From positions 85,481 through 149,480 of the forward strand of contig NZ_JAQVKP010000003.1 in NCBI RefSeq assembly GCF_028694605.1: 64,000 nucleotides of DNA, in the 5' to 3' direction. The position numbers were made by a program, and so were the translations under genes. Below are positions 1 through 13,500 of the stretch, in pieces. Each line of letters starts with the position of its first letter. Position 1 is the stretch's first letter. The notes under the pieces were generated by a model. That model saw only the letters and a program-made list of their open reading frames with translations. It was not told the origin of the DNA and ran no database searches. The DNA comes from Sulfurimonas sp. (GTDB lineage: Bacteria > Campylobacterota > Campylobacteria > Campylobacterales > Sulfurimonadaceae).

Positions 1-7
1 CTCTCCT

Positions 8-880
8 TTAGCGCACTATCTCTTTTAGTGCATCTTCAAATTTTTCATACTCAAAAACAAATCCGTGTTCAGCAAGCTTGGACGGATAGACCTCTTTTGA
101 GTCAAGTACAACCGTAGCACCCTCTCCAAAAATAAGCTTAATTGCAAAAGCCGGAACTCTAAGAAAAGCAGGACGGTGTAAAACTTTACCTAAGATTTTA
201 GTCTGCTCACTGTTTGAAAGCGGATATGGGGCTGTAAAATTGACAGCTCCGCTTATATCAGGCGTTTTTATTATAAACAAAACGGCTCTTAGCAAATCCT
301 CAATATGTATCCACGACACCATCTGTTTTCCGCTTCCAAGCTCTCCTCCCACTCCCATTTTAAAAGGCGGGAGTATCTTATCCATCGCACCGCCCTCTTT
401 TGCCAAGATAACGCCAAAGCGCATCGTAACCGTTCTTACTCCAAACTCTTCGGCTTTTCTTGCCTCGGCTTCCCAGTCCATGCAAAGCTTGGATAAAAAA
501 TCATTTGCAACATTCTCAGAGCTCTCACTATGTGCATGAACAGAGTCATAAATTCCAACGGCAGAGGCACTTAAAAAAAGTTTGGGTTTCTCTTTGCAAA
601 TCATTACCGCATCTACTAATTTTTTTGTTGTATCGATGCGGCTGCCGTATAGCTTCTTTTTGTAGCTGTCACTCCACGGTGCGAGTATCGTAGTCCCGCT
701 GAGATTTATCAAAATATCGCACTTTTCAATCTGTTTTGCAACATCAAAAGCAGATGTATCTTCACGTATTTTTATACCGATAACTTCATTATGTTGCGAA
801 GCAAACAGTTTCTCTAGTTTTGAACCTACCAAACCGCTCTTCCCGCAAATAGCAATTTTAAGTCTGTTTCCGGATGCCAT
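8..880 (-). CDS. TIGR01777-family NAD(P)-binding epimerase (SDR39U1-like)
   Basis: This is a 290-residue extended short-chain dehydrogenase/reductase of the TIGR01777 (YfcH/SDR39U1) family, whose physiological substrate is unknown. The nucleotide-binding glycine motif GKSGLVG lies at residues 13-19. A conserved INLSG segment and an SASAVGIY segment follow, and the C-terminal part with RPAFLRVPAFAIKL matches the DUF1731 domain typical of the family. The ATG at 880 is preferred because GAGGAG lies six bases upstream; a longer reading from a TTG at 907 would swallow that ribosome-binding site. It lies downstream of, and on the same strand as, the adhesin cluster, with a gap of about 75 bases to the protease gene. 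No functional link to adhesion is evident. The family call is secure, the role is not. Confidence 0.85.
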   Translation of the reverse strand: MASGNRLKIAICGKSGLVGSKLEKLFASQHNEVIGIKIREDTSAFDVAKQIEKCDILINLSGTTILAPWSDSYKKKLYGSRIDTTKKLVDAVMICKEKPKLFLSASAVGIYDSVHAHSESSENVANDFLSKLCMDWEAEARKAEEFGVRTVTMRFGVILAKEGGAMDKILPPFKMGVGGELGSGKQMVSWIHIEDLLRAVLFIIKTPDISGAVNFTAPYPLSNSEQTKILGKVLHRPAFLRVPAFAIKLIFGEGATVVLDSKEVYPSKLAEHGFVFEYEKFEDALKEIVR

Positions 881-955
881 ATCATACTCCTCAAAGATGT
901 TTAGCAAGATTATAAATCCGGCATCATAAAATAAGACTTAGGTTTGAATTGCAAA

Positions 956-1513
956 CTAACGCTCATTTTTTATTTTTTGAATAACACCCAAAAATTTGAT
1001 AGTTTCCAATCTTTGGTCTTGTGCCTTAAGAGAGGATTCATTCACCCATTTTACAATTTTCAAATCACGTCTTTTTGTGATAGGGAGAATTTTCCAGCTA
1101 AGGTTGTCTAGTATCAAAATTTCTCCGGATTGATTTTTGACCCCCAGTACGGCATGCAACTCTTGCAAGTTATCTACTTTGACGATAATAATCATCATTT
1201 GTGAAGCATCAAATCCAAGCTCTTTGAGAGCAAAATATTTTGCGATAACAAAATCTTCGCAATCCCCTTTTCCTCGTATGATAAACTCTTTAGGAGTACT
1301 CCAGTAATCTTCTTCACCCCAGTTAAGAGAATCAAGTTCATTTACGATTTGGTTAAAATAGCCATTGATTTCCTCAAGCTGTACCTGCTTGGACAAGAGT
1401 GCTGTTTTTTCCATAAAACGGCGATAATCGCTCCAGCGTTTTTCGGCGATGCTCTCTTCTTGCGCCGATACAAGCGTCAAAAAGAGAAAAATCCATACGA
1501 CTAAAAATCTCAT
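956..1513 (-). CDS. LapG-like periplasmic transglutaminase-type cysteine protease (BTLCP)
   Basis: This 185-residue protein belongs to the bacterial transglutaminase-like cysteine proteinase family (LapG, DUF920). In Pseudomonas, LapG cleaves the N-terminal retention module of the adhesin LapA in the periplasm and so releases it from the cell. Here a signal peptide (residues 1-17, ending VSA) precedes the mature protein. The catalytic triad is visible as Cys in GDCEDF, His in ELHAVL and Asp in ILDNL. The start overlaps the adhesin stop codon as ATGA (1510-1513), so the two are probably translationally coupled, as expected for a protease and its substrate. The inner-membrane receptor LapD that normally sequesters LapG is not in this window. 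Family assignment is firm; that it cleaves the neighbouring adhesin is inference, because no canonical di-alanine site is seen there. Confidence 0.88.
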   Translation of the reverse strand: MRFLVVWIFLFLTLVSAQEESIAEKRWSDYRRFMEKTALLSKQVQLEEINGYFNQIVNELDSLNWGEEDYWSTPKEFIIRGKGDCEDFVIAKYFALKELGFDASQMMIIIVKVDNLQELHAVLGVKNQSGEILILDNLSWKILPITKRRDLKIVKWVNESSLKAQDQRLETIKFLGVIQKIKNER

Positions 1514-4500
1514 GCCATTCCCGCGTTTTGATCGATTTCGATTTGAACGATTGTATCTTGAGCGCTGTTATCGACATACAACTCCTGTGTCTCTTGTTCT
1601 GCTCCTGTTGTCATTTCTGTCATGGTCACCTCTACCTCAATATCGGCAAGCAATGTCGTCTCTTGGGCAAAAACGGTTGTTGCCGCTTCTGAATCAAGCG
1701 TAAAGATGGAACTAAGCGGCACATTCTCCAAATCAGAACTTTGAGCATCCGGTTCGTTGCTTTGTGCTTCGATTACCATCTCTGCCAAACCATCAAGACG
1801 AACAGATTCACTTGATTCTTCTGTTTCTGTCTGAGTTTGATTAGCAACCGGCGTGATAGGCAAATCGTCTGATGTGTATGTTTCATTATTTGCAAATTTA
1901 AAACTTTCCACATTCAAAACAGTATCGGTTGCATCTCTGCCCTCAACCGTATCTGCGACGGTAAAGCTGCCGTTGTCGTTTCTCGTGATGGTATATTCGC
2001 CGGATGCTCCGCTAAACACCGCCGTATCATCTTCGTTTCCGCCGTCAATAGTATCGTTACCTGCACCTCCGACTATATAATCATCACCGCTTCCTGCATC
2101 AATCGTATCATTTCCGCTTCCGCCGAATATAGTGTCGTTAGCATCGGTTCCTCTTATAACTTGCGCTGTAGTATCATTACCGTCAATTATGACGCTGACA
2201 CCGCTTGAAGCTTGAGAGACATTGCCGGAAACATCGGTAGCAGTAGCCGTGATGTTAAATGTTTTTGCATCCGCATCGCTTGCGACGGCAAATACGCCGT
2301 TTGTATCGGCAAAAGACCATTTGCCGCTTGCATCGGCACTTACCGTCGCTACGGCTTGGGTATCGTTGAAAACCGTCACGATACTGTTTGCCTCTGCCGT
2401 TCCGCCGATGGTCAATACACCGTTTATATTTGCTATATCACCGATAGTTGGGGTAGCGGTTGCGGTGTCTATAGTCACGGTTTGTGTCGTAGTAGATTTA
2501 TTGCCGGCTATATCGGTTGCCACAATGGTTAAGGTATGATTTACACCATCCTCGCTGCCTATTAATTCAGAAACAGTAATCGAATATTTACCGTCTTTAT
2601 CCGCAAAACCACTGCCCACGACTACGGCTTGAGTGTTAACAACCTCTGTAATCTCAACTTTGGCTCCTGCTTCGGCAGTGCCTATGATAGTTGGGGTTGT
2701 GTCATTAGTGATGTTGTCACCGACTGCTCCGCTGTCACTCTCTGCAAACACGGAGTAGGTAGGTGTAGATGTCAAACCATCGTCTGTAACTGCGTATGTA
2801 CCGTCCATAAATTTGAAATTTTCTACATTTTTTACGGTATCCGTACCATCAGCACCCACTACCGTAAATGTTTGTGTGGCTTTATCGTAAGAAATAGTAT
2901 AGTCGCTTCTGTTGCCGCTAAAGAGTGCCGTATCATTTCCGCTTCCGCCGTTGATTGTATCGTTACCCGCACCGCCGTTAATCGTATCGTTGCCCGAATA
3001 CCCGTTTATAGTATCGCCACCGGATGTTCCGTCTAATGTTTCATTGTTGGCACCTGAGAATATTGAAATAGTTTGCTCTTCCGTAACGGCTTGGCTTGCG
3101 TTGCTTGATTCTGTTGTTATAACTTTTACTTTAACATCAAAGTCTGCCGTAGCCTTCGGTGTAATCGTCAATCCCTCAAGCTGATTGCCTAGCAGCGTCC
3201 ATGTGCCATCACCATTGTTAACTCCCGCACTTAACGTCCCTTTGCCGCCTGTGTCTATGACTATTTTCATATTTTCGCTGCCGTCTGTATCTACAAGTGC
3301 CGCCGATATTTTGAGCGGTATAGCAACACCGGCATCGCCCCTTGTGCTATCTGCTGTGTTTTGGCTTGTGTTGAGTGCGGCTTCATCGGCTGTTGCTATT
3401 ATCTTGACATCAAGAGTATCTGTATATGCTTGCGTGGAAGTATCGCCGTTTGAATCTATGGTTTTAACTTCTACACCTATGGCAAAATCACCGCTCGCAT
3501 GTGCCGGAGCCGTAAATTTCAAACTCAACAAATCAGTCGGCTGCAATCTTGGCGTATCTATGACCCAAGTACCGACTTGCTCTCCTGCATGTCCCATGTT
3601 AAACGCTCCGCCTTCAGGAACATTTTTCAAAACAACACTTATAGATTCGCTGCCGTCGGTATCGCTAAGCCCTACATTAATCGGCGTAGAGACTGCCGCA
3701 CCGTCACTTGTGCCTGTCTCTGTCACGGTGGCATCAAGAGCTGAAACGGTTGCTTCACTTGCTACGGGGTCAACAACTACGCTAAATGAGTGGGCCTCGC
3801 TTTGGCTAATCTGGGCGGTTGCCAAGTCATAGTTATAAGCTTTGACGCTTAACTCTATGTTTCCGCTCCATCCCTCATCAGGCTGTATATGAGCATTTTG
3901 CGCCTGCGTTTTTGTAAGCACCCAAGTTGTAGTTTCATCTGCATTTACCTCTCTTATGGCACCGCATAACGCTCCGTTTGCATCCACAAGTGTCGCACCG
4001 AGCGGCACCCCGCTGATAACAACGGATGCTATCTCGCTTCCGTCGCTATCTTCTTGCATGACATTAAGTCCCAGAGAAACTTTTTGGTTTTCGGCCATAT
4101 GAGCATCTTGCGGCGTAAGTGAAATATTTATATCGTCCGCCTGTGATGCAAGCGACACTTTAAACTCTTGGTTTGTGACTGTTTTTTGTACGCTGCCGTC
4201 ACTCCACACATAACTGGCTTTAAATGCAAACTCACCGTGAACATTTGCAGGCGGAAGTGCTTGAAGAGATGAGAGTTTGGCACTATCGACACTATATACA
4301 CCCTCATTTTGGCTTATCTCGCTTCCATCGGAATATCTAAGCGTCCAACCTTCTGAAGGAGTGATATCTATATTGCCCGCCACTTTCTCGCTTCCGTCTG
4401 TGTCTGAGGAGTGTATGTTTAGATTTAGATTTATAACTTCGCCTTCGTCGGTCTCCGTTGATGAGATACCCTCTATCACAGAATCATCAACCTTGGAATC

Positions 4501-7500
4501 AATAGTTATACTCCAAGGCGAAGGCGAGACATTTACAACACCGCCGCTTGAATTGTCCGTATCCAGTATGGTTAGATTTTGTACGGTTACGTCTCCGCTA
4601 TAGTCATCGTTTGGAACTATTTTTATGCTTGAGATGTCGGTAGTTACATATTTTCCATCAGGCAGTCTGTATGCGTTTGATGAAACCATTGTTCCGTTTG
4701 TAACGCTTGAGGCATCAAAAATAACTGCGTAAGAGTGTCCCTCTTGTGCGCCTGATATGTTTAGAGCAAATCCGTTGCCGTCTTCAGATACACTTCCTAC
4801 ACCCACCTGCAATGACAAGTCCAAACCATCCGCTATGGTGGAAGTGCCGCTGCCCGTTCCATCGGCGATAGGAGTACCGTTTTGGTTATAGTTTATGGCA
4901 AATGTATCTATATCGCCTACTTTATAGTCTCCGTCATTTTCTATCGTCACGGCTCTTGCTTGAAGATTTAGGCTGCCGTCTCCGTTTAATGAAGTGATAT
5001 TTATCTTAGCATCCCCAAAATCAGCCTCTTTCACCAACCATATACCGTTACCTACGCTTATACCGCCTTGTACAACCCAAGATGTGTTGTTTGTAACAGT
5101 GGAATCATTTTCGATTATATAGTAACGAGACTCGCTGGTATCGTTATCAAGCATAGTGCCTTGAGTGATAACAGACGAGAGTGGTGCAGAAACAACATCA
5201 ACGACTACTGTTTCAGAGACGGTAGTCGTTTCAAGAATCGTTGTTGTTGGCAAACTAGATGTATCACTCATTTCACTGGTAGTGGTTTCACCGGTTTTGA
5301 GTGCGTCATTGGTACCGCTTGCAACTAAGTTGCTATTTGCATCCAAATCATAAGTTGAACCATCTGCGAAAATTACTTTTTCAAAATCATGCACATACCC
5401 TTTGAGGCTGTTCCAGTTGTTTTTGACATTGACATCACCAAATTTAATTGTGTCATAGCCTGTTCCGCCATAGATATGTCCTGTTATGGCTTGTCCGGTT
5501 TGTGCATAGTCATTGCCGCTTCCCATGTAAATCGTTCCGCTAAAATGTTCACCTGAGATGAAGGTATCGTTGCCGTCGCCGGCGTCAACCATACCTTTGT
5601 TCATTTGACGGGTTTGAATATGGTCATCGCCTGCGCCGCCGTAGATTTTCGCCGTTGAATCAAAATGCTCGTTACCATAAATATGGTCGTTTCCTTCACC
5701 TAAATCTACCGTTCCTTTGGTTAGTTGTCTTGCATACACTTGGTCGTCACCTGCACCCAAAGTATTGTTGCCGGAAGAGTGTTCACCAAAGTACATTTTA
5801 TCATCACCTGCTCCCAGTGTTACATCAGCAGAGCTTTTTTGGGTTTGATTGTATTTGACATAATCTGCATTATCGGTACCGGTGAAGTCTGAACCATCAT
5901 GAGTGTTAAATGTTTTGGTAGCCGTAAAGCCGGTTGCCTGCGTTGCACCATTGGTATCAGCTTCAACAAAAGCCGTTGTAGTAGTTTGATAATATTTGCC
6001 GGTTGCCGAATCGTACGACACACCTGATGGGAGATTACTGTTGTCGATAACTTCAGTCGTTGTGGTTGTGGTCGTTGTTGTGGTAACGGTATAACCGCCG
6101 CTACTACCGACTACAAACGAGATATTGTCAAACTCTCCATTGGCATAAGTTCCACCCGTTAAAACTTGTGACATTACTATTGTCGCAGTAGTTGCACCGT
6201 CTGGAATGGTGCCGCTGAGAGTATCGATTGCATTAAAGCCTATATCTGCCGTCATGGCTCCGGTTGAAAATTCACCTAAAACATTTCCGTTTGCATCTTT
6301 AAATACAACTTTTAACTCACCCGTATCGTTATCGTTGTTGTATCCTGCAAAATCGGCATTGAGCTTAAACTCATTGCCCTCTACATTTGAAATATCAATA
6401 TCTTGGTGAGCTACCGTAGTTCCTCTGCCTAAGAATATATTGCCGGTTCTATCTCCATCCGCATCTTCATAGGTTTTTCTCGTCGTAATAACTAAATCCC
6501 CACTATCGGTTATCCAGTATTTTTCGCCTGATTCAGCATCTCCATTTATTACAAGATTGTTAGACCACTTAGCTGAACCGCTTGTTATACTCACATCATT
6601 AGCCTCAAACCCGCTTACACCGTCAGCCACACCTTTCATATCTACACTGATACTTGTAGTAATCTCTTTTGTAGTAACTTCTGCATTCCCATCCAAATTT
6701 GTAGTTTCACTATCGACAATCACTCTTTTAAATATTATACCGCCAAAATCTACATTTGAATTTTCAGGGGCTTTTATCATTATTGCGTTAGCTTGTGCAT
6801 TGCTTAGAGTTATTTCGCTTCCGCTGCTTGTATATGATGTCGCTCCGCCGTCAAAACTGTAGCTTATGCCATTTGGTATAGTTAGCTTGACACTTCCCTC
6901 TTGAATACTTTCGCTTGTCTCTGCCCCGCCCATAGGAAGATTTAGATTTGTCCATGTGTCTTCCGTACTCGTGATGCTTTGTGAAGTAGCATAATCCTCA
7001 ACTATACCTGCAACATTTACATTAAAAGGAATATTTACAATTTCTGTATCGCCGCTGTTTTCCAGTGAAATTGCTTTAAAGTTTAGCGATATCTCGCCGC
7101 TAAAATTTTGGCTCGGCAATATTTGCAGTTTATATGAACCCTCGCTTATATTTTGCATAAGCGTTTCATCCAGTTTCCAGTCAGTAGCGGAGTCTGATAA
7201 TTTTGAGAGGCTCATACCGCTCATATCATTCACAACATTGCCGTCACTATCCAGCAAACGGATTTGAGCGCTTGTAGGAATGCTTTCTATAACTCCGTAC
7301 AGATGTTCACTGCCGTCTGCATCGTTAAGATTTGCTTTTAAGTCAAGGGTTATCCAGCTGTCCTCATCCCCAGATGCGCTTGCACTCGCCACTACCGTAT
7401 CCGCCGTTGCATTTACGACTACTTTTAGTGTTTGTGAAGCAGTCGCCGTATCTAAGTTGCTTGACTCTGTTGAAGTTGCACTTATATTTAGGTCAAAATC

Positions 7501-10500
7501 GGCATCACTATTTAAAGGCGGTTGGATATATAGATTGTTTAGCTCGGAGCCGCCGACCACACACTTGCCGCCGACCACGTTTAGCTCTGTATTGCCGTTA
7601 AATAGTTTTGCTCCATCGGGGATACCCTCAATAGTAATACTCAAAGTCTCGCTGCCGTCAACATCCGTAAGGGAAGATTTTATATCAAGTTCTATTTTTG
7701 TATCTTCATCTCCCGAAGCTGTTTTTACGCTCAATACAGGAGTATCCGCATCTGCTTCTACACTTACGCTCAAATCTTTACTAATGTTCTTGGCAACCGC
7801 ATTTTCAGAACCCTCTTTATCATTAACGGTGGCGCTTAGTTTAAATGCAAGGCTTCCGCTAAAATTGTAAGGCGGTTTGAACTCTACGGAACTTATCGAA
7901 TCGGTAGGAACACTTACGCTTTGTGTGGTTGAAGTTATGACCACGTCCACCGAAGCATATTTTATGTGGCTGCCGACAGGCAAAGAGGTAATCTTATAAT
8001 TACTTATAGATTCGCTGCCATCGCCCATAACTGTTCCAAGATTTAGGCTAAAGTATCTGTCCTCGGTTCCGCTTACATTTTCATTTGTGATGGTAGAGTC
8101 AGTTGCGTCCGGCGTTACGGTAATAGTCATGTTTTTGGTATCGATTTTTGTTTCACCGCCTGCTGCAACATCACCGGAGAGTTCTTTTGTTGTTGTTTCT
8201 ACCGTAAGTGTAAAGTCCGCACTTGAGTTGGAAGCAGGGAGTATTTTCAAACCTTTTACGAAGTTTTGGAAATCAGCGGCACTCATACTGTTTGTCAATG
8301 TATATGTGGTAGAGCCTGTTTCAGATGTGAAAAGTGTCACTCCGTTTGCATCTTGTATAGAAGCGCCAACCGGTATAGACTTTATGGAGATAGCATCATA
8401 TACTTCACTGCTATCACCATCTTTTAGTGATATACCTATATTTAGTGTTTTTGCCGTATCTTCAACCGTAGAGATTCCGCTAACGCTTATATTTGTTCCG
8501 TCCGCTACTGCTTTTACATTCAAATCTATTGTAAAATTTGCGGACTCTACCGTATTTCCGCTTCCGTCTTGAGAAGATGCTTTTACTGTTATATCACTTA
8601 AATCAACATCTGAATTGCTGTATGGTTTTAGCTGTATAGTAGGGTAAGATGCCGCTGCCGCCGAGCTTGGAATATTTATGGAAACTAAACCGCTAGCATT
8701 AGCCGCTTGAGCCACACCATTTACCAAAACGACACTATTACCAAGATTTCCAAGTGTGATGGTATGTGTTTCGCTTCCGTCAAAATCCCCAAATGTCACA
8801 TTATTTTTTATTGTATCGGTAATATTTACAGTTACATCTTCATTTGTAGATACCCTTAAATCGGTAGCATTAATACTAACCGCATCTGTAACCGGAGTAA
8901 TATTGAAACTAGCTGTTGCAGAAGAAGTTCCGCCTTTGCCATCCGAAACGGTATATGTAAAACTAGCTGCCCCGCTATAATTTGCAGTAGGTGTAAATGT
9001 TATAGTACCGTCATTGTTTAGTACAACTGTTCCGTTTGTGGCACTTTGAACACTCTGTATAGACAGTAAATCATGGTTTGTGTCCACATCCGTATCATTT
9101 GCAAGCAAATCGCCAACATTGATAACTACGGCATTGTCTTCTAGGTGTACGCCCTCTATAGTGTCTGCTTTGGCTATCGGAGCATCGTTTGTACCGGTTA
9201 TGGTTATAGTTAGCGTTGCACTGTTTGTTATATTTCCTGCATCATCTTTGGCTGTATATGTAAATGTATCGGTTGTACTCTCGCCGGCTGCTAAGAACTG
9301 GGTTTTTACGGTATCTACGGCATATGTGTATGAACCGTTTTGATTTACGACCAGATTTCCATACTGCCCGACACCCGTTGTTAGCGTATTTAAAGTATGG
9401 ACGTCGTTTGTAAAGCTTCCCTGCGTACCGTCATTTGCAAAAAGGCTACCCGTTATGGCAGTTCCGTCCTCGCCGATTGTATTTGTATCATTGAGTGCAT
9501 TTGTTGTTGTATCTGTTTTAAATAGCAGATTTTGGGTGTTTGTATTTCCGGCTGTATCAGTAATAGTCGCTGCTATATTATGAGTTCCATCGCTAAGCAC
9601 ACTAGAAGTAAAGCTCCATTGTCCATTTGTTACGGTTGCCAATCCTTTTGACACCCCATCAACAAATATCTCTACTTGAGCCGTATCTGCCGGAGCTATG
9701 CCGGTAAATGTCGGGGTTGTATCATTTGTTAGATTATCGGTAGAGCTGATACCGCTGTCGCTTGCTGCTATAAGGTCAACATTTGTAGATACAGTCGTGT
9801 CAACCGTTATCGATTGGGTAGCTGTTGCAGAGTTGCCTGCCGTATCGGTTGCAGTTACCGTTAGGTTATGGGTACCGTTGCCTAGTACCGTTGTTGTAAT
9901 GGAGTAAGTACCATCAGCCGCCACAACTCCGCTTCCCACCACGGTATTGCCGTCTTTGATAGTTACCACAGAACCGGCTTCGCCAACTCCATTGATAGTA
10001 GGTGTAGTATCGTTGGTGATATTATCGCTGTTTGATTTTCCTGAGTCGCTTGCGGCGTCTAGGTCTGCCGTAATAGCCGTCAGTGTATCCACAATTATCG
10101 TTTGTTCCGTAAATGCTATATTTCCTGCTGCGTCTGTAGCCGTAACGGTAAGTTTTTGCGTACCCTCAGCCAATGCCGAGGTTGTGATAGAGTAGTTGCC
10201 GCTGCTATCAGCCGTGCCGGTTCCTACAATATTTCCGTTTGCATCTTTTATGGTTACCGTCGCTCCGTTTTCCGTAGTACCCGTGATTGTCGGCGTGTTG
10301 TCTTTTGTGATATTGTCAGAGTTAGATAAGCCGGTGTCGCTTGCAGCTGTTATGTCTGCCGTTGGTGCCAGAGTGTAGCCATCAGGCGTAATATTAAGAG
10401 TTACCGTAGCCGTATCCGTTCCGCCTTGACCGTCACTTATGGTATAAGCAAATGTCACAGCTCCGTTATAGTTTGCTTCCGGAGCAAATACTACATTGCC

Positions 10501-13500
10501 ATCTACTAGAGACACCGTACCGTGAGTAGCATCTTGCACGCTTGTGATTGTTAATGTATCTCCATCTACATCCGTATCGTTGGCTAGGAGTTTTGATTTG
10601 GCAATAGTTATTGATGTGTCTTCTAATCCAACGATATTTACACCCGCTCCGGCATCATCTACAGCTACCGGTGCGTCATTTGTGCCATTTACAGATAGCG
10701 TCAGCGTACTTGTAGAAATTCCGCCCTCACCGTCAGAAACCGTGTAGCTAAATGTTTCGCTTACGCTCTCGCCGACACCTAACGCTTGGATAGCAGGGTT
10801 TGCATTGTTTGGCGTATATGTATAGCTTCCATCGCTATTTAGAGTAAGTGTTCCATATTGACCGTCATAAGTACCCGCATTTGCTACACTTAACACTTGT
10901 CCGTCGTTTGCAAGCTGCCCGTATTTGCCGGTAGAGTTGTTGGCGTCGGAATCATTTGCAAGTACATTACCGGTTACCGAAATGGCATCTTCTGCTACAC
11001 TATTTGTATCGGCTATAGTATCTGCCTCATGATTGATAAATATCTTTTGGCTTATCCAGTCAGTTATATTTCCTGCACTATCGGCCATTTTTACATCTAC
11101 ATGGAATTGGTCAAAACCATACTGCCAGTCAGACTGAGCATATTCAAAATCTCCGGGAGTGAATATCCAGTCGCCGTTTTGCTTAACGGTAATCGTCCCT
11201 TGGTCTGTAATGCGTGAGTACTCTCCGTTTGCATCAAAAATATTTGCACCTTCTACCGAGTTTCCGGCGGTATAGTTAGTTTCAAACTGCTGCGACCATC
11301 TAATGCCTACAATATCGGCACTGCCATCAACATGTGAGCCATTTTCATATGTGGTTGTAACTCCGTTTTTAGTCACACTGATATGGCCGGTAAAGAAGTT
11401 GCCCGTAGCAATGTCGCTACTATCTCCTCTGCCATAAGGTGTTGCATGGTCATTGTCTTGCACTGTCAATATATCGCCTTGGATAAACGTATTTGCAACC
11501 AAATCCACGCTATGGACCGAATCAACGGTTGAAGTGACACTGTTGCCGGCCGTATCTGTTGAAACTACGCTTACGGTAAAGTTCGTATCATTCGCAAGGT
11601 CGTCTCCGGCTACACTAAAGCTAAATGTTCCGTCAGCTCCTATGGTTGTTGTATATGCCGTACCATTAATTTCTGTCGATACGCTGTCTCCTGCTTTAAT
11701 ATCTCCGCCGATTGCGCTTCCGCTTACAGTGATTGTTGAATTGGACTCAGCGGCATTGATAACACCATCAGCTGTAATCGGGTTAACACTAACCGTTCCT
11801 GCGGTAGCAGATATGTCTGCATCAAGAGCAGTTGCGCTTGCAGTTGATGAGCTGTTTCCTGCCACATCAGATAGTATTGCAGTTACGCCTGCGTTTGGAG
11901 CCACATCTACAGATACACCATTTGCGATGTCACTGGCTGTAAGTGTTACGGAAGTTGAAGTTCCGTTTACAGTGTAAGTTAGTGTATCGCCAACGCTTGA
12001 ACCGACTACGCTTATTGTAGCTTTTACGGTTCCATCGTTTCCAAGCTCAGCTTTATTATAAATTCCGTCACTGTTTGCATCAGCAGCTTCAAGTGTGATT
12101 GTTGGGGTAGCTATCTTAGTATCTATAGTTAGTGTTTGTGTAGCAGTTGCGACATTTCCGGCTATGTCGGCAGCTGTTATCGTGAGAGTTTGAGTACCGT
12201 CTGGGAGAGCTGAGGTTGTGATGGAGTATGTTCCGTCTGCCCCGACGATAGCCGTGCCTACTTGGTTGCCGCCTGCGTCCGTGATAACAACGCTTGAACC
12301 TGCTTCTCCGCTTCCCGTGATGGTTGGGGTGTTGTCTTTGGTGATGTTATCGGTTGTTGTTCCGGCTGTTCCTGCTCCTGCCGAATCGGATACATCTGCC
12401 AAATCGACTGTTACGTTTGTTGTTGTGTCAACGCTTAGTGTTTGGGTTGTGGTTGCGGAGTTGCCTGCTTTATCAACAGCTGTGATGGCGGCTGTATAGT
12501 TTCCATCGGCAAGAGCGGATGCGGTTACGCTCCAACTCCCGTTATCTGCTACTGTGGTTGTCAGTGTCTGTCCGCCTATTAAAACCGTTATGGCAGAGCC
12601 TGCTTCTCCTACTCCCTCAATCGTTGGGGTGTTGTCGTTTGTTAGGTTATCGGTTGTTGTTCCGGCTGTTCCTGCTCCTGCCGAATCTGACGTGTCTGAG
12701 AGGTTGGCTGTTACGGTTGTTGTTGTGTCAACTGCATGAGTTGAATCGCCGATTGAAGTAACAGTATTGCCGACTGCGTCAAAGCTTACTACGCTTACCG
12801 TAAAATCCGTATCAGCTACAAGATCGGCTCCTGCCACATTCGCAAATGTGAATGTTCCGTCATTCTTTAGGGTCGTAGTGTAAGCAGTGCCGTTGATTGA
12901 GGTTGTAACCACATCGCCTGCTTTGATATCTCCGCCAAGGGCAGTTCCTGTTACATTTACGCTTGAGTCGGCTTCGGTGGCGTTAATTATGTCATCAGCC
13001 GTAATTGGATCTACAACCACTGCTCCTGCCTCTGCACTCAAATCGACCGTAATATCCCTTGAAGCTTCAGAAGTTACGCTGTTTCCTGCATTGTCTGCCG
13101 AAGCTACCGATACCGACACGGAGTTGTCTGCAACCAAATCAGATGTTGCAACTTCAACCAAAAACGCTCCGTCTGCTTGAACTGTGGTTGTATAGCTGGT
13201 TCCATTTACTACAACCATTACAATGTCGCCCTCAGATATATCCCCGCCTATCGCCGTTCCGCTAATTGTGATTGTTTGTGCTCCTGATTCAGCTGCGCTT
13301 ATGATATCATCTCCGGCAATTGCGGAGATTGTCACGGTTCCTGCCTCTGCAATTGTATCTACCATGATATCTTCTGTTGTGACCCCGGACAACTCATCAG
13401 GCGTTATACTCGCTTCATGAGGCGCGATTTGAGCCCAGACATCTGTCTCTTCCCCAGTGCGATCTACCGTTGAACCAAGAGAGTATTTATCCAAGGAGAC

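Noticed and set aside
3185..3832. Long plus-strand reading frames opposite the adhesin gene, up to 215 codons.
   Set aside because: They are antisense to a repetitive Thr/Ser/Asp-rich gene whose codon bias leaves few stops on the other strand; no start signals or recognisable domains are present.
7280..12761. Periodic repeats that at first resemble a repeat array such as CRISPR.
   Set aside because: The period is about 300 bases, in frame, and encodes Ig-like and cadherin-like domains; there are no short identical repeats with unique spacers.
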